DNA from: Paenibacillus sp. RUD330
GTDB lineage: Bacteria; Bacillota; Bacilli; Paenibacillales; Paenibacillaceae
Length of the DNA stretch: 64,000 nucleotides
NCBI RefSeq assembly: GCF_002243345.2
Contig: NZ_CP022655.2
Location: forward strand, 3,040,501-3,104,500
Direction: 5' to 3'
Within the stretch, counting starts at the first letter, position 1, and every line of letters starts with the position of its first letter. Shown piece by piece: positions 54,159 to 63,776 of this stretch. A program made the position numbers and the translations under genes. The notes below the pieces were generated by a model, which had not been told where the DNA came from, did not search any database, and worked only from the letters and a program-made list of their open reading frames with translations.

Positions 54159-55481
54159 CTACCGGCAGCGCCGGGCAAGCTCTCCAGCAATTTGGAAAAG
54201 CGGCAGCACCGTCTGCGAGCCTCCGAGCTCAACCGCGCTTCGAGGCATTCCGTACACCACGCAGGTTTCCTCCGCCTCGGTGATCGTGCTCGCCGCGCCG
54301 CTCTCCCGGAGCTCCAGCATGCCTTTCGCGCCGTCGCTGCCCATTCCGGTAAGCAGGACGCAATGGCGCTCCAGCTCCCTATAGGGGACGATGGAGCGGA
54401 ACAGCACGTCCACCGACGGGCGATGTCCGCTGACTGCCGGCGATTGGGTCAGCCGGATCCGGTAGCCGGATCCATCCTTCTCGAGCTCCATATGGCTTCC
54501 GCCGGGGGCGATGTAGACACGGCCGGCAAGGACGCGCTCGCCCTGCTCCGCCTCCGTCACCTCGATCATGCTGCCGGCTTCGAGCCGCTTGGCCAGCGAT
54601 GCCGTGAACCGGGGAGGCATATGCTGGACGACCAGCACCGGGGCCGGCAAGTCTGCCGGCAGCGAGCCGATCACTTCGCTGAGCGCACGCGGTCCGCCGG
54701 TCGATGTGCCGATGGCGACGAGCTGCGTCCACCTTTCTCTGGAAGCCAGAGATTTGGGGGACGATTCCCCGGCTGTGACTTGAGGAACGGAAGTCGTCCC
54801 CGTCTTCGCAGGCCGCGAGGCGCCTGAAGCCGGCCATGCCGGCCGTGCTTTGGAAAGAGGCGCTTCGCTTGCGCTTGCCGACTTGCGCTTGGCATCCGCA
54901 CCAGGTGGAATCCGCGTCTTGCGGATCTCGTCCGGCGCCTCGCGGGCTGCGCTGCGCGGGCCTGGAGCGGATGAGGGCTTCGCATGGCCGGCGGCATCGC
55001 CGGCCGGCCTGCGTGCCGGCTGCTCCCTCTTCCCTATCGCCTCCCGCGCCGGAAGGCGAGGTTGGACCAGGCGGCCTCGGAATTGAAGTGCGGTATGCAG
55101 CTTCTCCCTCAGCAAGCGTCCGATCGTCTCGATCTCCCCAGGGGGCGAAGCGGGAGAAGGCTTGCGGATGAAATCGAAGGCCCCCTGCTGCAGCGCGGCA
55201 ATCGTGAGCGAGGTATGCTCCTCGCTGATGCCGGAGAACATGATCACCGGAAGCGGACGGCTCTCCATGACCGCCACGAGAGCTTCGAGCCCGTTCATTT
55301 CGGGCATTTCCAGATCCAGTGTCATGGCATCGGGCGCGAGAAGCCTTGCGGCCTCCAGCGCCTCCTTGCCTGTCGCCGCCGTCCCGGCAACCTCAAAAGC
55401 CGGGTCCTGCAGGATCAAATCCCGAATAATGGCACGCATGAAGGCGGAATCGTCCACGATCAAAATACGGAACTTCTCCAT
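54159..55481 (-). CDS. cheB: chemotaxis methylesterase CheB
   Basis: A 440-aa response regulator-methylesterase. Receiver domain 1-120 with phospho-Asp56 (MTLDLEMPEMNG). The C-terminal esterase domain (about 255-440) has Ser in AIGTSTGG, His in VVQHMPPRF and Asp in GMGSDGAKG. The linker (about 130-250) is unusually long, basic and Pro/Ala/Ser-rich; B. subtilis CheB is 357 aa. The ATG at 55481 has GGGAGAG upstream. Confidence 0.95.
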   Translation of the reverse strand: MEKFRILIVDDSAFMRAIIRDLILQDPAFEVAGTAATGKEALEAARLLAPDAMTLDLEMPEMNGLEALVAVMESRPLPVIMFSGISEEHTSLTIAALQQGAFDFIRKPSPASPPGEIETIGRLLREKLHTALQFRGRLVQPRLPAREAIGKREQPARRPAGDAAGHAKPSSAPGPRSAAREAPDEIRKTRIPPGADAKRKSASASEAPLSKARPAWPASGASRPAKTGTTSVPQVTAGESSPKSLASRERWTQLVAIGTSTGGPRALSEVIGSLPADLPAPVLVVQHMPPRFTASLAKRLEAGSMIEVTEAEQGERVLAGRVYIAPGGSHMELEKDGSGYRIRLTQSPAVSGHRPSVDVLFRSIVPYRELERHCVLLTGMGSDGAKGMLELRESGAASTITEAEETCVVYGMPRSAVELGGSQTVLPLFQIAGELARRCR

Positions 55482-55511
55482 CTCCCTATCTCTCCCATCT
55501 GAAGCCAAAGG

Positions 55512-56381
55512 TTAACGTTTCCGACTGAACCACTGCTGTAGAATACCTTTGACGCTGCGATGAGGAAGACTGTCTGCCGGCAAATCGAGGTATTGCCGGG
55601 CAATCTGCATGATGTTCCTTGCCGCGTCCGAGTCCGGATAAGCGATGAGGACAGGCTTCTGCGTCCGGACCGCTTTGCCCACCTTGCCGTCATCCGCAAC
55701 GTAGCCGCCGTAAGGAAGGCGGATGCCGAGAAAGCGGTCTGCCGCCATGTCCATCTTGGCCGCCGTCTGGCGTCCTTCCTGCTCATCGAAGGCGCGATTG
55801 ACGACTACCCGGAACCGCGTATCCGGCATGCTGCCCGAAACCATCTTGACGAGCGCGTAAGCATCCGTGATGGATGTCGGCTCGGGTGTCGTCACGACGA
55901 AGGTTTCGTGGGCCGCCTGGATGAATCGTTCCGATTCCCGTGTCAGTCCCGCGCCGGTATCGAACAGGATGAAATCGTATTCCCCCTGGAGCATGCCGAG
56001 CTGCTCGTCCGCTTCCTGAAGCTGCCGGTCCGTGAGATGAAGCAGCTCCCGGAATCCGGACCCTCCGGCGATGAAATGGAGCCCGGACGGTCCCAGCTGG
56101 ATGATGTCTCGGATGCTCTTGTCGCCGGTGAACAGATGGTAGAGAGAGTACGGGGCCGGAATGCCCATCAGAACGTCCAGATTGGCCATGCCGATATCCG
56201 CGTCGATGACGAGCACTTTTCGGCCCAGAGACTGCAGCGCGAGCCCGAAATTCAGACTGAAGTTGGACTTGCCGACTCCGCCCTTCCCGCTCGTCACCGT
56301 CAGCAGCCGCGCGTTCTTTTCCATCTGCCCGCCCGTCCGCTGCTTGATCAGATTGCGAAGCGCCTGGGCTTGGTCATTCAT
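55512..56381 (-). CDS. flhG: flagellar number regulator FlhG (YlxH, MinD-like ATPase)
   Basis: A 289-aa ParA/MinD-type ATPase. The N-terminal helix DQAQALRNL is the FlhF-activating motif; SGKGGVGKSN (about 31-40) is the deviant Walker A. It controls flagellar placement and number by stimulating the FlhF GTPase. It overlaps flhF by eight bases. Confidence 0.94.
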   Translation of the reverse strand: MNDQAQALRNLIKQRTGGQMEKNARLLTVTSGKGGVGKSNFSLNFGLALQSLGRKVLVIDADIGMANLDVLMGIPAPYSLYHLFTGDKSIRDIIQLGPSGLHFIAGGSGFRELLHLTDRQLQEADEQLGMLQGEYDFILFDTGAGLTRESERFIQAAHETFVVTTPEPTSITDAYALVKMVSGSMPDTRFRVVVNRAFDEQEGRQTAAKMDMAADRFLGIRLPYGGYVADDGKVGKAVRTQKPVLIAYPDSDAARNIMQIARQYLDLPADSLPHRSVKGILQQWFSRKR

Positions 56382-57738
56382 TCGGATGGGTTCCCAGCAG
56401 CAGCTTCACGTACCGATCCGACCGGAACGGCTCGAGATCGTCCGGGACGGTCTGGCCGAAGGCCAGATAAGCCGGCTTCAGACCGTGATCCATAATCAGA
56501 TTGAAGGCCGCGCCGTACACCGTCGTTTCATCCAGCTTGGTGAAGATGACCTTGTCCACCCCGTGCCGGATGAAAGGCTGCGCCACCGCTTCCATATCCG
56601 GCGTGCGGGCGGTCAGGCTGAGCACCAGCAGCGTATCCGCATCCTCGCTGCTTCTCAGCAAGCTGTTGACCTCGTGGATCTGCAGCTCGCTTCGGTAATT
56701 CCTGCCGGCCGTATCCATGAGCACGGCATCCTTCTGCTCCAGCTGCTGGAATGCCCTTGCCGCCTCCGCGGGGGAGAAGACGACCTCCAGCGGGATTCCC
56801 AATATATCCGCATAGGTCCGCAGCTGATCGACAGCGGCGATGCGGTAGGTATCCGCGGTGATCAGGCCGACCGCCTTGCGACGGCGCAAAGTAAGATCCG
56901 CGGCCAGCTTCGCGATGGTCGTCGTTTTGCCGACGCCTGTCGGCCCGACGAAATGCAGCACCCGGCTATGCTCGGCCGGCTTCTCTCCCATATAAGGCTC
57001 CAGCCACAGCTGCAAATGCTCCGCGGCCGCCGCCCATAGGGCTTGCGGATCTTCGCTCAGAAGGCTGTAGTCCGGCTTGGCCTGCAAGTCGGCCAGAAGC
57101 CTTTCCCGCCAAGCGGCCTTGACCTCCTGCGCTTCCAGCCTATCCATCAGGCTGGATACATGGGCCGGAGCCATTTCGGCTGCCTGGGCGCCGGACAGCT
57201 GACGGATCCACGTTTTGAGATCGCGGACCTCCCGGAGCAGATCCTGCTCCATTCCTTGGGTGGCCGGCTCGCGGAGGCCGCTGGCCGGGGCGGGAGCGGC
57301 GGAGCCGTTCGACGCGGCGGCATCCCCGGCGGATACAGCAGGTTCAGGAGTCGTTCCGCCTGCAAATGCAGGCGGACTGGCCGCAGGCTTCGCGACCGAC
57401 TTGTACTTGGCCGCTGCCAGCGAGGCCGGAGCAGACGGGGCTGCCGCAGAAGCCGGCGAGGCCGGCTGCCCAGGCGCTGCCCCCGAGTCGGGCGAGGCCG
57501 TCCTCCTTGTCGCCGCTGCTGCCAGCGACTGGAGGGTATCGGCCAATGCGGCGGAAGGCGGCGGGCTGACGGTTTCCGCCGCCGCAACGACCTCTATGCC
57601 CTTTTTGCCGAACATGCCTAGAAATCCTCCGGTCTTGATTTCCTTCGTGCTCAAAATCACGGCATCCTTGCCCAGCTCTCCTCGGATAAGCGCCATAGCC
57701 TCCGGCATGGACGATACGACGTAGCGCTTCACTCTCAC
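56374..57738 (-). CDS. flhF: flagellar SRP-like GTPase FlhF
   Basis: A 454-aa SRP-family GTPase: N-terminal B domain (MRVKRYVVSSMPEAMALIRGEL), a long Ala/Pro-rich disordered stretch (about 60-165), N domain and G domain from about 250 (VGPTGVGKTTTIAKLA, DTYRIAAVDQL, DTAGRN, TKLDE). It directs flagellar placement with FlhG. The start is GTG (57738), overlapping the flhA stop by four bases. Confidence 0.95.
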   Translation of the reverse strand: MRVKRYVVSSMPEAMALIRGELGKDAVILSTKEIKTGGFLGMFGKKGIEVVAAAETVSPPPSAALADTLQSLAAAATRRTASPDSGAAPGQPASPASAAAPSAPASLAAAKYKSVAKPAASPPAFAGGTTPEPAVSAGDAAASNGSAAPAPASGLREPATQGMEQDLLREVRDLKTWIRQLSGAQAAEMAPAHVSSLMDRLEAQEVKAAWRERLLADLQAKPDYSLLSEDPQALWAAAAEHLQLWLEPYMGEKPAEHSRVLHFVGPTGVGKTTTIAKLAADLTLRRRKAVGLITADTYRIAAVDQLRTYADILGIPLEVVFSPAEAARAFQQLEQKDAVLMDTAGRNYRSELQIHEVNSLLRSSEDADTLLVLSLTARTPDMEAVAQPFIRHGVDKVIFTKLDETTVYGAAFNLIMDHGLKPAYLAFGQTVPDDLEPFRSDRYVKLLLGTHPNE

Positions 57739-59768
57739 AGGCTCACCGTCCCTATGCTCTGAACTTCAATGGAAGGCTCCAGCTCGCTGTAGGACAGCAC
57801 CGGAATGTCTCCCATCACCCGTTCGATCATCTGCCGCAGATACATGCGGATCGTCGGCGATGCGAGCACGACCGGCTGGTGCCCGGACTGGATCTGGCGG
57901 TTGACCTGCTCGCTGACCTTATTGCAGATCTGCTGGGTGGCGATCGGATCCATGGCCAGATAGCTGCCATGCTCCGACTGCTGGACGGCTTCGGCGATCT
58001 TCTTCTCCAGCGCCGGGCTGACCGTAATGACCCGCATCGAGTTGCCGCCGGTGCTGTACTGCTGCGTAATCTGGCGGGAGAGCGCCTGGCGGGCGTACTC
58101 CGTCAGAATGTCGGTATCCTTCGAGTACAGCCCGTGATCGGCCAGGGTCTCGAAGATGCTGACAAGGTCCCGGATCGAAATTTTTTCCTTGAGCAGCTTG
58201 GCCAGCACCTTCTGCACATCTCCGATCGTCATGACGGAAGGAATGAGCTCCTCCACAAGCGCCGGATAGGCTTCCCGCATGTTGTCGATGAGCGCCTTCG
58301 TCTCCTGCCTGCCGAGCAGCTCATGCGCATGGCGCTTGATGATCTCGGTCAGATGGGTGGCGACGACCGACGGCGGATCGACGACGGTGTAGCCGGACAT
58401 CTCGGCCCGCTCCTTGGTCGCCTCGTCGATCCATAATGCCGGAAGTCCGAAGGCCGGCTCCATCGTTTCGATGCCGATGATGGATTCGTCCTCGAAGCCC
58501 GGGCTCATCGCCAGATAATGATTCAGGAGCAGGTCGCCTCGAGCGACCGTATTGCCTTTGATCTTGATGATGTATTCGTTCGGACGAAGCTGGATGTTGT
58601 CTCGGATCCGGATCACCGGAACGACAAGCCCGAGCTCGAGCGCGCACTGGCGGCGGATCATGATGATCCGGTCCAGAAGATCGCCGCCCTGCTGCGTATC
58701 CGCGAGCGGGATGAGGCCGTAGCCGAATTCGAACTCGATCGGGTCCACATGCAGCAGGTTCACGACGCTCTCCGGACTCCGCACCTCCTCGATCTCCTTC
58801 TCCTCCACCATCTGCTCCTGCTCTGCGATCGCGCGGCTTTGCTCGCCCTGCATCTTCCACCCGAGGTAGACAAGCAGCCCCGCGATCGGGAACGTGCGGA
58901 TGATGCCGATAGGAGTGAACAGGCCCAGCAGGGCGATGGTGCCCGCTACGACGAACAGCAGCTGCGGATACCGCAGAATCTGACTCGTCAGGTCATGGGC
59001 CAGATTGCCTTCCGAAGCCGCTCTCGTCACGATCAGGCCGGCAGCCGTAGAGATGAGCAGCGCCGGAACCTGGCTGACGAGACCGTCGCCGATCGTCAGG
59101 ATCGAATACGTGTTGAGAGCCTCGGAGAAGCCCATCCCGTGCACCGCCATCCCGATGATGAAGCCGCCGAGAAGGTTGATGATGAGGATGATGATCGACG
59201 CGATCGCATCTCCCTTGACGAATTTGCTCGCGCCGTCCATGGAGCCGTAGAAGTCGGCTTCCCGCTCGATCTTGGAGCGGCGGGACCGGGCCTGCTGCTC
59301 GTTGATCATGCCGGCGTTGAGATCCGCATCGATGCTCATCTGCTTGCCCGGCATCGCATCGAGAGTGAACCTTGCCGCGACCTCCGCGACCCGCTCCGAG
59401 CCTTTGGTGATGACGATGAACTGCACGACAACCAAGATCAGGAACACGACAAAGCCGATGGCGACCTGGCCTCCGGCAACCCAGTTTCCGAATGTCTGGA
59501 CCACCTCGCCCGCGTGGGCATGGACAAGGATGTTGCGGGTTGTCGATACGTTGAGGGCGAGCCTGAACAAGGTCGTAATCAACAGAAGGGCCGGGAAGAT
59601 GGAGAAATCCAGCGCTTCTTTTGTATTCATCGCTATTAAGAGAATGATAAGAGCGACCGATATGTTGATTACGAGCAGGAAGTCCATCAGAAAAGTAGGG
59701 ATGGGGATGACCATCATTAGGACAATGCCGATAATCCCTACCAAGATTGCCAGGTCCCTCGGTTTCAT
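57735..59768 (-). CDS. flhA: flagellar export gate protein FlhA
   Basis: A 677-aa export gate subunit: about eight transmembrane helices in the first 320 residues, the conserved FHIPEP-like loop (RFTLDAMPGKQMSIDADLNAG, about 140-160), and the C-terminal cytoplasmic domain that docks chaperone-substrate complexes. It is the ion-driven core of the flagellar type III apparatus. Confidence 0.96.
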   Translation of the reverse strand: MKPRDLAILVGIIGIVLMMVIPIPTFLMDFLLVINISVALIILLIAMNTKEALDFSIFPALLLITTLFRLALNVSTTRNILVHAHAGEVVQTFGNWVAGGQVAIGFVVFLILVVVQFIVITKGSERVAEVAARFTLDAMPGKQMSIDADLNAGMINEQQARSRRSKIEREADFYGSMDGASKFVKGDAIASIIILIINLLGGFIIGMAVHGMGFSEALNTYSILTIGDGLVSQVPALLISTAAGLIVTRAASEGNLAHDLTSQILRYPQLLFVVAGTIALLGLFTPIGIIRTFPIAGLLVYLGWKMQGEQSRAIAEQEQMVEEKEIEEVRSPESVVNLLHVDPIEFEFGYGLIPLADTQQGGDLLDRIIMIRRQCALELGLVVPVIRIRDNIQLRPNEYIIKIKGNTVARGDLLLNHYLAMSPGFEDESIIGIETMEPAFGLPALWIDEATKERAEMSGYTVVDPPSVVATHLTEIIKRHAHELLGRQETKALIDNMREAYPALVEELIPSVMTIGDVQKVLAKLLKEKISIRDLVSIFETLADHGLYSKDTDILTEYARQALSRQITQQYSTGGNSMRVITVSPALEKKIAEAVQQSEHGSYLAMDPIATQQICNKVSEQVNRQIQSGHQPVVLASPTIRMYLRQMIERVMGDIPVLSYSELEPSIEVQSIGTVSL

Positions 59769-59791
59769 GACGAATGCCTCCGCTTACTGAA

Positions 59792-60886
59792 TTAAGATGA
59801 TTTGCTGCGGCCTTTCAGCTTGTATACATAGGCCAGCACTTCCGCGACCGCTTGGAACAAATCCGGCGGGATGCTGTCCCCTATTTCCGTCCTGTCGTAC
59901 AAGGCTCTCGCCAGCGGACGGTTCTCCATCGTGACGACTCCGTTCTCCTTCGCGACTTCCTTGATCCTCAAGGCGACGTAATCCATGCCTTTCGCCAGAA
60001 TGACCGGAGCCTGCATGCGCGCGCCGTCGTAACGGATGGCGATGGCGAAGTGGGTCGGGTTCGTAATGACGACATCGGCCTTGGGCACTTCCTGCATCAT
60101 GCGCTGAAGCGCCATCTTCCGCTGCCGCTCCTTGATCTTCCCTTTGATGAGCGGGTTGCCCTCGCTCTTGATGTACTCATCCTTGATGTCCTGCTTGGAC
60201 ATCCGCAGATTCTTCTCGTACTCGTATTTCTGATAGAAATAGTCCGCCGCCGCGATGACGATCATGAGCGAGGCGAATTCGAGGCCGAGCTTCAAGGTCA
60301 GGCCGGCTGTGAACGTGAAGATGTCTTCGACGGGAGAATGTCCCAGCATGAGAATGCGTCCCCATTCTCCCCAGATCGTGTAGAACACGACCACTCCGAC
60401 AACGATCAGCTTGATGATGCTCTTGAAGAATTCCGCGACCGACCGCATCGAGAAGATGTTCTTGAAGCCGCTGATCGGGCTCAGCTTCTTGAAGTCCGGC
60501 TTGAGCGGCGTCCCCGTGAGCAGAAACCCTACCTGCACGTAGTTGAATGCCGCAGCCGCCACGAACGCGAGCAGCAGAATCGGGGCCAGCAGCATGAGCA
60601 GCTCCATCATGACGTGATAGAACAGCGACATGACGTTGCCCGAGGTCAGATCCAGAGTCAGCCAGTCGTTGAACAGGCTGCCGAAAATACGGTAGATCCG
60701 TTCCTTGTAATACCCTCCGAGCACGAGGAAGCTTCCGATGACGAACAGAATGATGAAAGCGCCGGGAAGCTCGTGGGTTTTGGCGATCTGGCCCTTGTCG
60801 CGAGCCTCGCTGCGCTTCTTCGGCGTCGCTTTTTCGGTCTTCTCGCCGTTGAACAGCTGCAGGTCGACTTTGAACCGGAGCCTCAT
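59792..60886 (-). CDS. flhB: flagellar export protein FlhB
   Basis: A 364-aa substrate-specificity switch. It starts MRLRFKVDLQLFNGEKTEKATPKK, has four transmembrane helices (about 40-210), and carries the autocleavage motif NPTH at 276-279. GAGGAGG lies nine bases before the ATG at 60886. A much longer open frame upstream overlaps fliR and is a frame coincidence. Confidence 0.95.
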   Translation of the reverse strand: MRLRFKVDLQLFNGEKTEKATPKKRSEARDKGQIAKTHELPGAFIILFVIGSFLVLGGYYKERIYRIFGSLFNDWLTLDLTSGNVMSLFYHVMMELLMLLAPILLLAFVAAAAFNYVQVGFLLTGTPLKPDFKKLSPISGFKNIFSMRSVAEFFKSIIKLIVVGVVVFYTIWGEWGRILMLGHSPVEDIFTFTAGLTLKLGLEFASLMIVIAAADYFYQKYEYEKNLRMSKQDIKDEYIKSEGNPLIKGKIKERQRKMALQRMMQEVPKADVVITNPTHFAIAIRYDGARMQAPVILAKGMDYVALRIKEVAKENGVVTMENRPLARALYDRTEIGDSIPPDLFQAVAEVLAYVYKLKGRSKSS

Positions 60887-60900
60887 AACCGTGTCCCTCC

Positions 60901-61698
60901 TCAAGAGCCTGTCCCGCCTTGGCTGCCGACAGCGTTGAACAGCTCGCCGAGCTTCTCGAACATCAGGCTGAACAGATGCCCGAACAGTACGCCGAGAGAC
61001 GGCATCAGCAGCATCAGCAGCAGGATGCCGAGCATAATTTTGAGCGGGGCGCCGATGACGAATACATTGTATTGAGGCGCTGTCCGAGCCAGGAAGCCAA
61101 GGCCGACATCCGTCAGGAACATGGCTACGACGATCGGCGCCGCGATCTGCAGGGCGAGCAGGAAAGACTCGGAGAACGCCCTGACGAGGAAGTCCGAGAT
61201 CAAGCCGCTGGAGATATGCTCCATGAGTCCCAGCTTCAGAGGCAGCCAGCTGTAGCTGTTCATCAACGCCTGCAGCATGTACAGATGGCCGTTCATCGTC
61301 AGAAACAGCAGCGTCAGCACCATATACTTGAGATTGCCGGTAATAGGCGCCGAGGTTCCGCTCAGCGGATCGATGATGTTCGACATGGCGAGACCCATCT
61401 GCAGATCGATGAAGGCGCCGGCCGTCTGGACGACGGTGAAGAACAGGTAGACGATGAATCCAAGCAGGAGGCCGATCAGGATTTCCTGGAGGATCAGCAG
61501 GATAAAGCCCGCATCGGCAGCAGCCGTCTGCTTGATTCCGAACGAGAAGTACACAAGAAGCGAAACGGCGAAACCGAGACCGATCTTGAGCCTCGCCGGC
61601 ACGGTTCGAGTGGAAAAGACAGGCGCGACTACAAAAAAAGAGGTCATTCGACAAAAAATCAGCAAAAAAATAGGAAACCCGTTCAGAAATTGTTCCAT
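60901..61698 (-). CDS. fliR: flagellar export protein FliR
   Basis: A 265-aa polytopic membrane protein with about six transmembrane helices, including the FliR signature around RLKIGLGFAVSLLVYF and FAVSLLVYFSFGI. With FliP and FliQ it forms the export gate channel. It lies 10 bases after fliQ. Confidence 0.93.
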   Translation of the reverse strand: MEQFLNGFPIFLLIFCRMTSFFVVAPVFSTRTVPARLKIGLGFAVSLLVYFSFGIKQTAAADAGFILLILQEILIGLLLGFIVYLFFTVVQTAGAFIDLQMGLAMSNIIDPLSGTSAPITGNLKYMVLTLLFLTMNGHLYMLQALMNSYSWLPLKLGLMEHISSGLISDFLVRAFSESFLLALQIAAPIVVAMFLTDVGLGFLARTAPQYNVFVIGAPLKIMLGILLLMLLMPSLGVLFGHLFSLMFEKLGELFNAVGSQGGTGS

Positions 61699-61708
61699 CA
61701 GCCTCTGC

Positions 61709-61978
61709 CTACCCGATATAGTTGTGCAGGTTGTTCAGCAGGTTGTAGGTGAAATCCACCAGCGTGTTCAATATCCACGGGCCGAACAGCAGCACCGCGG
61801 CCAATACGGCGACGATCTTGGGGACGAACGCAAGCGTCTGTTCCTGGATCTGGGTCGTGGCTTGAAAAATGCTGACGGCCAGTCCGACGACAAGCCCGAG
61901 AATGAGCATGGGCGCGCTCGCTTTCAGCATGACGAACATCGCTTGACCCGCCAAGCCGATGATGAAATTGGAACTCAT
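61709..61978 (-). CDS. fliQ: flagellar export protein FliQ
   Basis: An 89-aa protein with two transmembrane helices and the FliQ core LGLVVGLAVSIFQATTQIQE followed by QTLAFVPKI. It is a standard-length export gate component. Confidence 0.95.
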   Translation of the reverse strand: MSSNFIIGLAGQAMFVMLKASAPMLILGLVVGLAVSIFQATTQIQEQTLAFVPKIVAVLAAVLLFGPWILNTLVDFTYNLLNNLHNYIG

Positions 61979-62002
61979 GACATTCCCCTCCTTCTTCTGC
62001 GG

Positions 62003-62755
62003 TCATGACGGATTAAAGCTGAGCAGAAGCGACTTGATGACCAAATACCATCCGTCTACGAGAACAAACAGCAGAATTTTGAAAGGAAGCGATATCATCA
62101 CCGGCGGCAGCATCATCATCCCCATCGCCATCAGCGTACTGGAAACAACCATGTCGATGATCAAAAAGGGAATGAAGATCATGAATCCCATCTGGAACGC
62201 TGTCTTCAGCTCGCTGATCGCGTAAGCCGGCACCAGCACCGTGATCGGAATATCCTGATAGGTTTTGGGCTTTTCCGCCTTGGTGTAGTTCAGAAACAGC
62301 AGCAGGTCTTTTTCCCTCGTATGCTGGAACATGAACTTTTTCATCGGCACAGCCGCTTTTTCAAGCGCCTCCGTCTGAGTCAGCTCGCCCTTCATATAAG
62401 GCTGCAGAGCCGTATCATTCACTTGCGACAGCGTTGGAGACATGACGAACAGCGTCAGGAACAACGCCAGACCGATCAGAACCTGATTTGGAGGCATCTG
62501 CTGGGTTCCGAGCGAAGTACGCACGAAACCAAGCACGATGACGATCCGGGTGAAGCTGGTCATAAGAATAAGGAAGGAAGGAGCAACCGTCAGAACGGTC
62601 ACCATCAATAGGATGGATACAGCGCTCGTTCCTCCGGCGCTGTCCCCGCCAATATTGATATCGATGCCCGGCAGAGGCTCGGCATAAGCGGCGCTCTGCC
62701 AGGCGAGCGACATGGCCAGGACAGTCATCAGCGAAAGCATACGTTTTCTTGTCAT
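62003..62755 (-). CDS. fliP: flagellar export protein FliP
   Basis: A 250-aa protein with a cleavable signal peptide (1-25, ending AYAEP), four transmembrane helices and the signature FTRIVIVLGFVRTSLGTQQ plus QMPPNQVLIGLALFLT. It nucleates the export gate. It overlaps the fliO stop by four bases. Confidence 0.96.
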   Translation of the reverse strand: MTRKRMLSLMTVLAMSLAWQSAAYAEPLPGIDINIGGDSAGGTSAVSILLMVTVLTVAPSFLILMTSFTRIVIVLGFVRTSLGTQQMPPNQVLIGLALFLTLFVMSPTLSQVNDTALQPYMKGELTQTEALEKAAVPMKKFMFQHTREKDLLLFLNYTKAEKPKTYQDIPITVLVPAYAISELKTAFQMGFMIFIPFLIIDMVVSSTLMAMGMMMLPPVMISLPFKILLFVLVDGWYLVIKSLLLSFNPS

Positions 62756-63384
62756 TCGTCCCTCAACCGATCCCTGTCTCTAGATTCCTGGAACAGCTGT
62801 TCAAGCTCTTCCTGCTGTCTGGATTGCTGCTCGAGCTTTTGATTCAGCAGCTTCTGGAACCGCTTCGCCTCTTCCTTGCCGTCATCGGCCGAAGCTTGAA
62901 CAGAGCGGTTCCCTTCTCCTGCCTTGCCTTGGATTCTGCGCATCCATTCCCCCAGCGGTACGCCGGATGCGGCATTGCGCTTCTCCAGCAGCTGGCTGCG
63001 GAGGCTGTCCGCTTCTTCCCCTGCCGGGAACCGGTCCAGAAGCGTCACGTTCTCGCCGACGCCGACAACATAGATTCTGCCAGCCGCTTCAATGACCTGG
63101 ATCGACTTGTTCGGTCCGAGCGTCAACCCTCCAAGCTGTTCAAGAGCTCTTGCGCCCCCCATCAGCTGGCTTCGCTTGGAGAGCCAGCGAATGAGGAGGG
63201 TGATCAATCCGATGACAAGAGCAAGCGAGACGAGCACCCAGACGACGCTCCCCGTCATGCCCCCGCTCGCGAAGTGCGGCACCTCGCTCCCTCCGGAAGG
63301 AAGGGGATAATCAAGCGTTCCATCAGGCTTTGGTGAAGCGGAAGGAGCGGCCGCCTGAGCCGCCAATCCGGCTAACAATGGCAT
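62752..63384 (-). CDS. fliO: flagellar biosynthetic protein FliO (FliZ)
   Basis: A 210-aa protein: an N-terminal extracytoplasmic segment, one transmembrane helix (about 46-66), a FliO domain (about 70-125, GGLTLGPNKSIQVIEAAGRIYVVGV) and a charged Gln/Glu-rich coiled-coil tail. FliO helps FliP oligomerise. The ribosome site before the ATG is weak, and it starts five bases after cheY, so translational coupling is likely. B. subtilis calls it fliZ. Confidence 0.9.
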   Translation of the reverse strand: MPLLAGLAAQAAAPSASPKPDGTLDYPLPSGGSEVPHFASGGMTGSVVWVLVSLALVIGLITLLIRWLSKRSQLMGGARALEQLGGLTLGPNKSIQVIEAAGRIYVVGVGENVTLLDRFPAGEEADSLRSQLLEKRNAASGVPLGEWMRRIQGKAGEGNRSVQASADDGKEEAKRFQKLLNQKLEQQSRQQEELEQLFQESRDRDRLRDE

Positions 63385-63389
63385 TTCCG

Positions 63390-63752
63390 TTACCCAAGCG
63401 TCTTCTTGATGGCCTCGATGACCCGGTCAGCCTGGAACGGCTTCACGATGAAATCCTTCGCCCCAGCTTGAATGGCATCGATGACCATCGCTTGCTGGCC
63501 CATGGCCGAGCACATGATGACTTTAACGTTCGGGTCGATTTTCCTGATTTCCTTCAATGCGGCGATGCCGTCCATCTCCGGCATCGTGATGTCCATCGTA
63601 ATCAGATCCGGCTTGACTTCCTTGTATCTTTCAATTGCCTGCGATCCGTCCTGAGCCTCGCCCACGACCTCGTAGCCATTTTTAGTCAGAATATCGCGAA
63701 TCATCATTCGCATGAATGCAGCGTCATCAACGATCAGAATACGGTTTGCCAT
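63390..63752 (-). CDS. cheY: chemotaxis response regulator CheY
   Basis: A 120-aa single-domain receiver with acidic pocket Asp9-Asp10, phospho-Asp54 (MDITMPEMDG), Ser/Thr at 'CSAMG' and Lys104 in FIVKPF. CheY-P binds the motor switch (FliM/FliY). AGGGAGGAAATG... lies before the ATG. It follows fliY as in B. subtilis. Confidence 0.96.
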   Translation of the reverse strand: MANRILIVDDAAFMRMMIRDILTKNGYEVVGEAQDGSQAIERYKEVKPDLITMDITMPEMDGIAALKEIRKIDPNVKVIMCSAMGQQAMVIDAIQAGAKDFIVKPFQADRVIEAIKKTLG

Positions 63753-63776
63753 TTGTCATTTCCTCCCTGGATGCAC

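Noticed and set aside
60887-61654. N-terminal 256-codon extension of flhB
   Set aside because: It runs out of frame through fliR and has no homology; the real FlhB start with a good ribosome site is at 60886.
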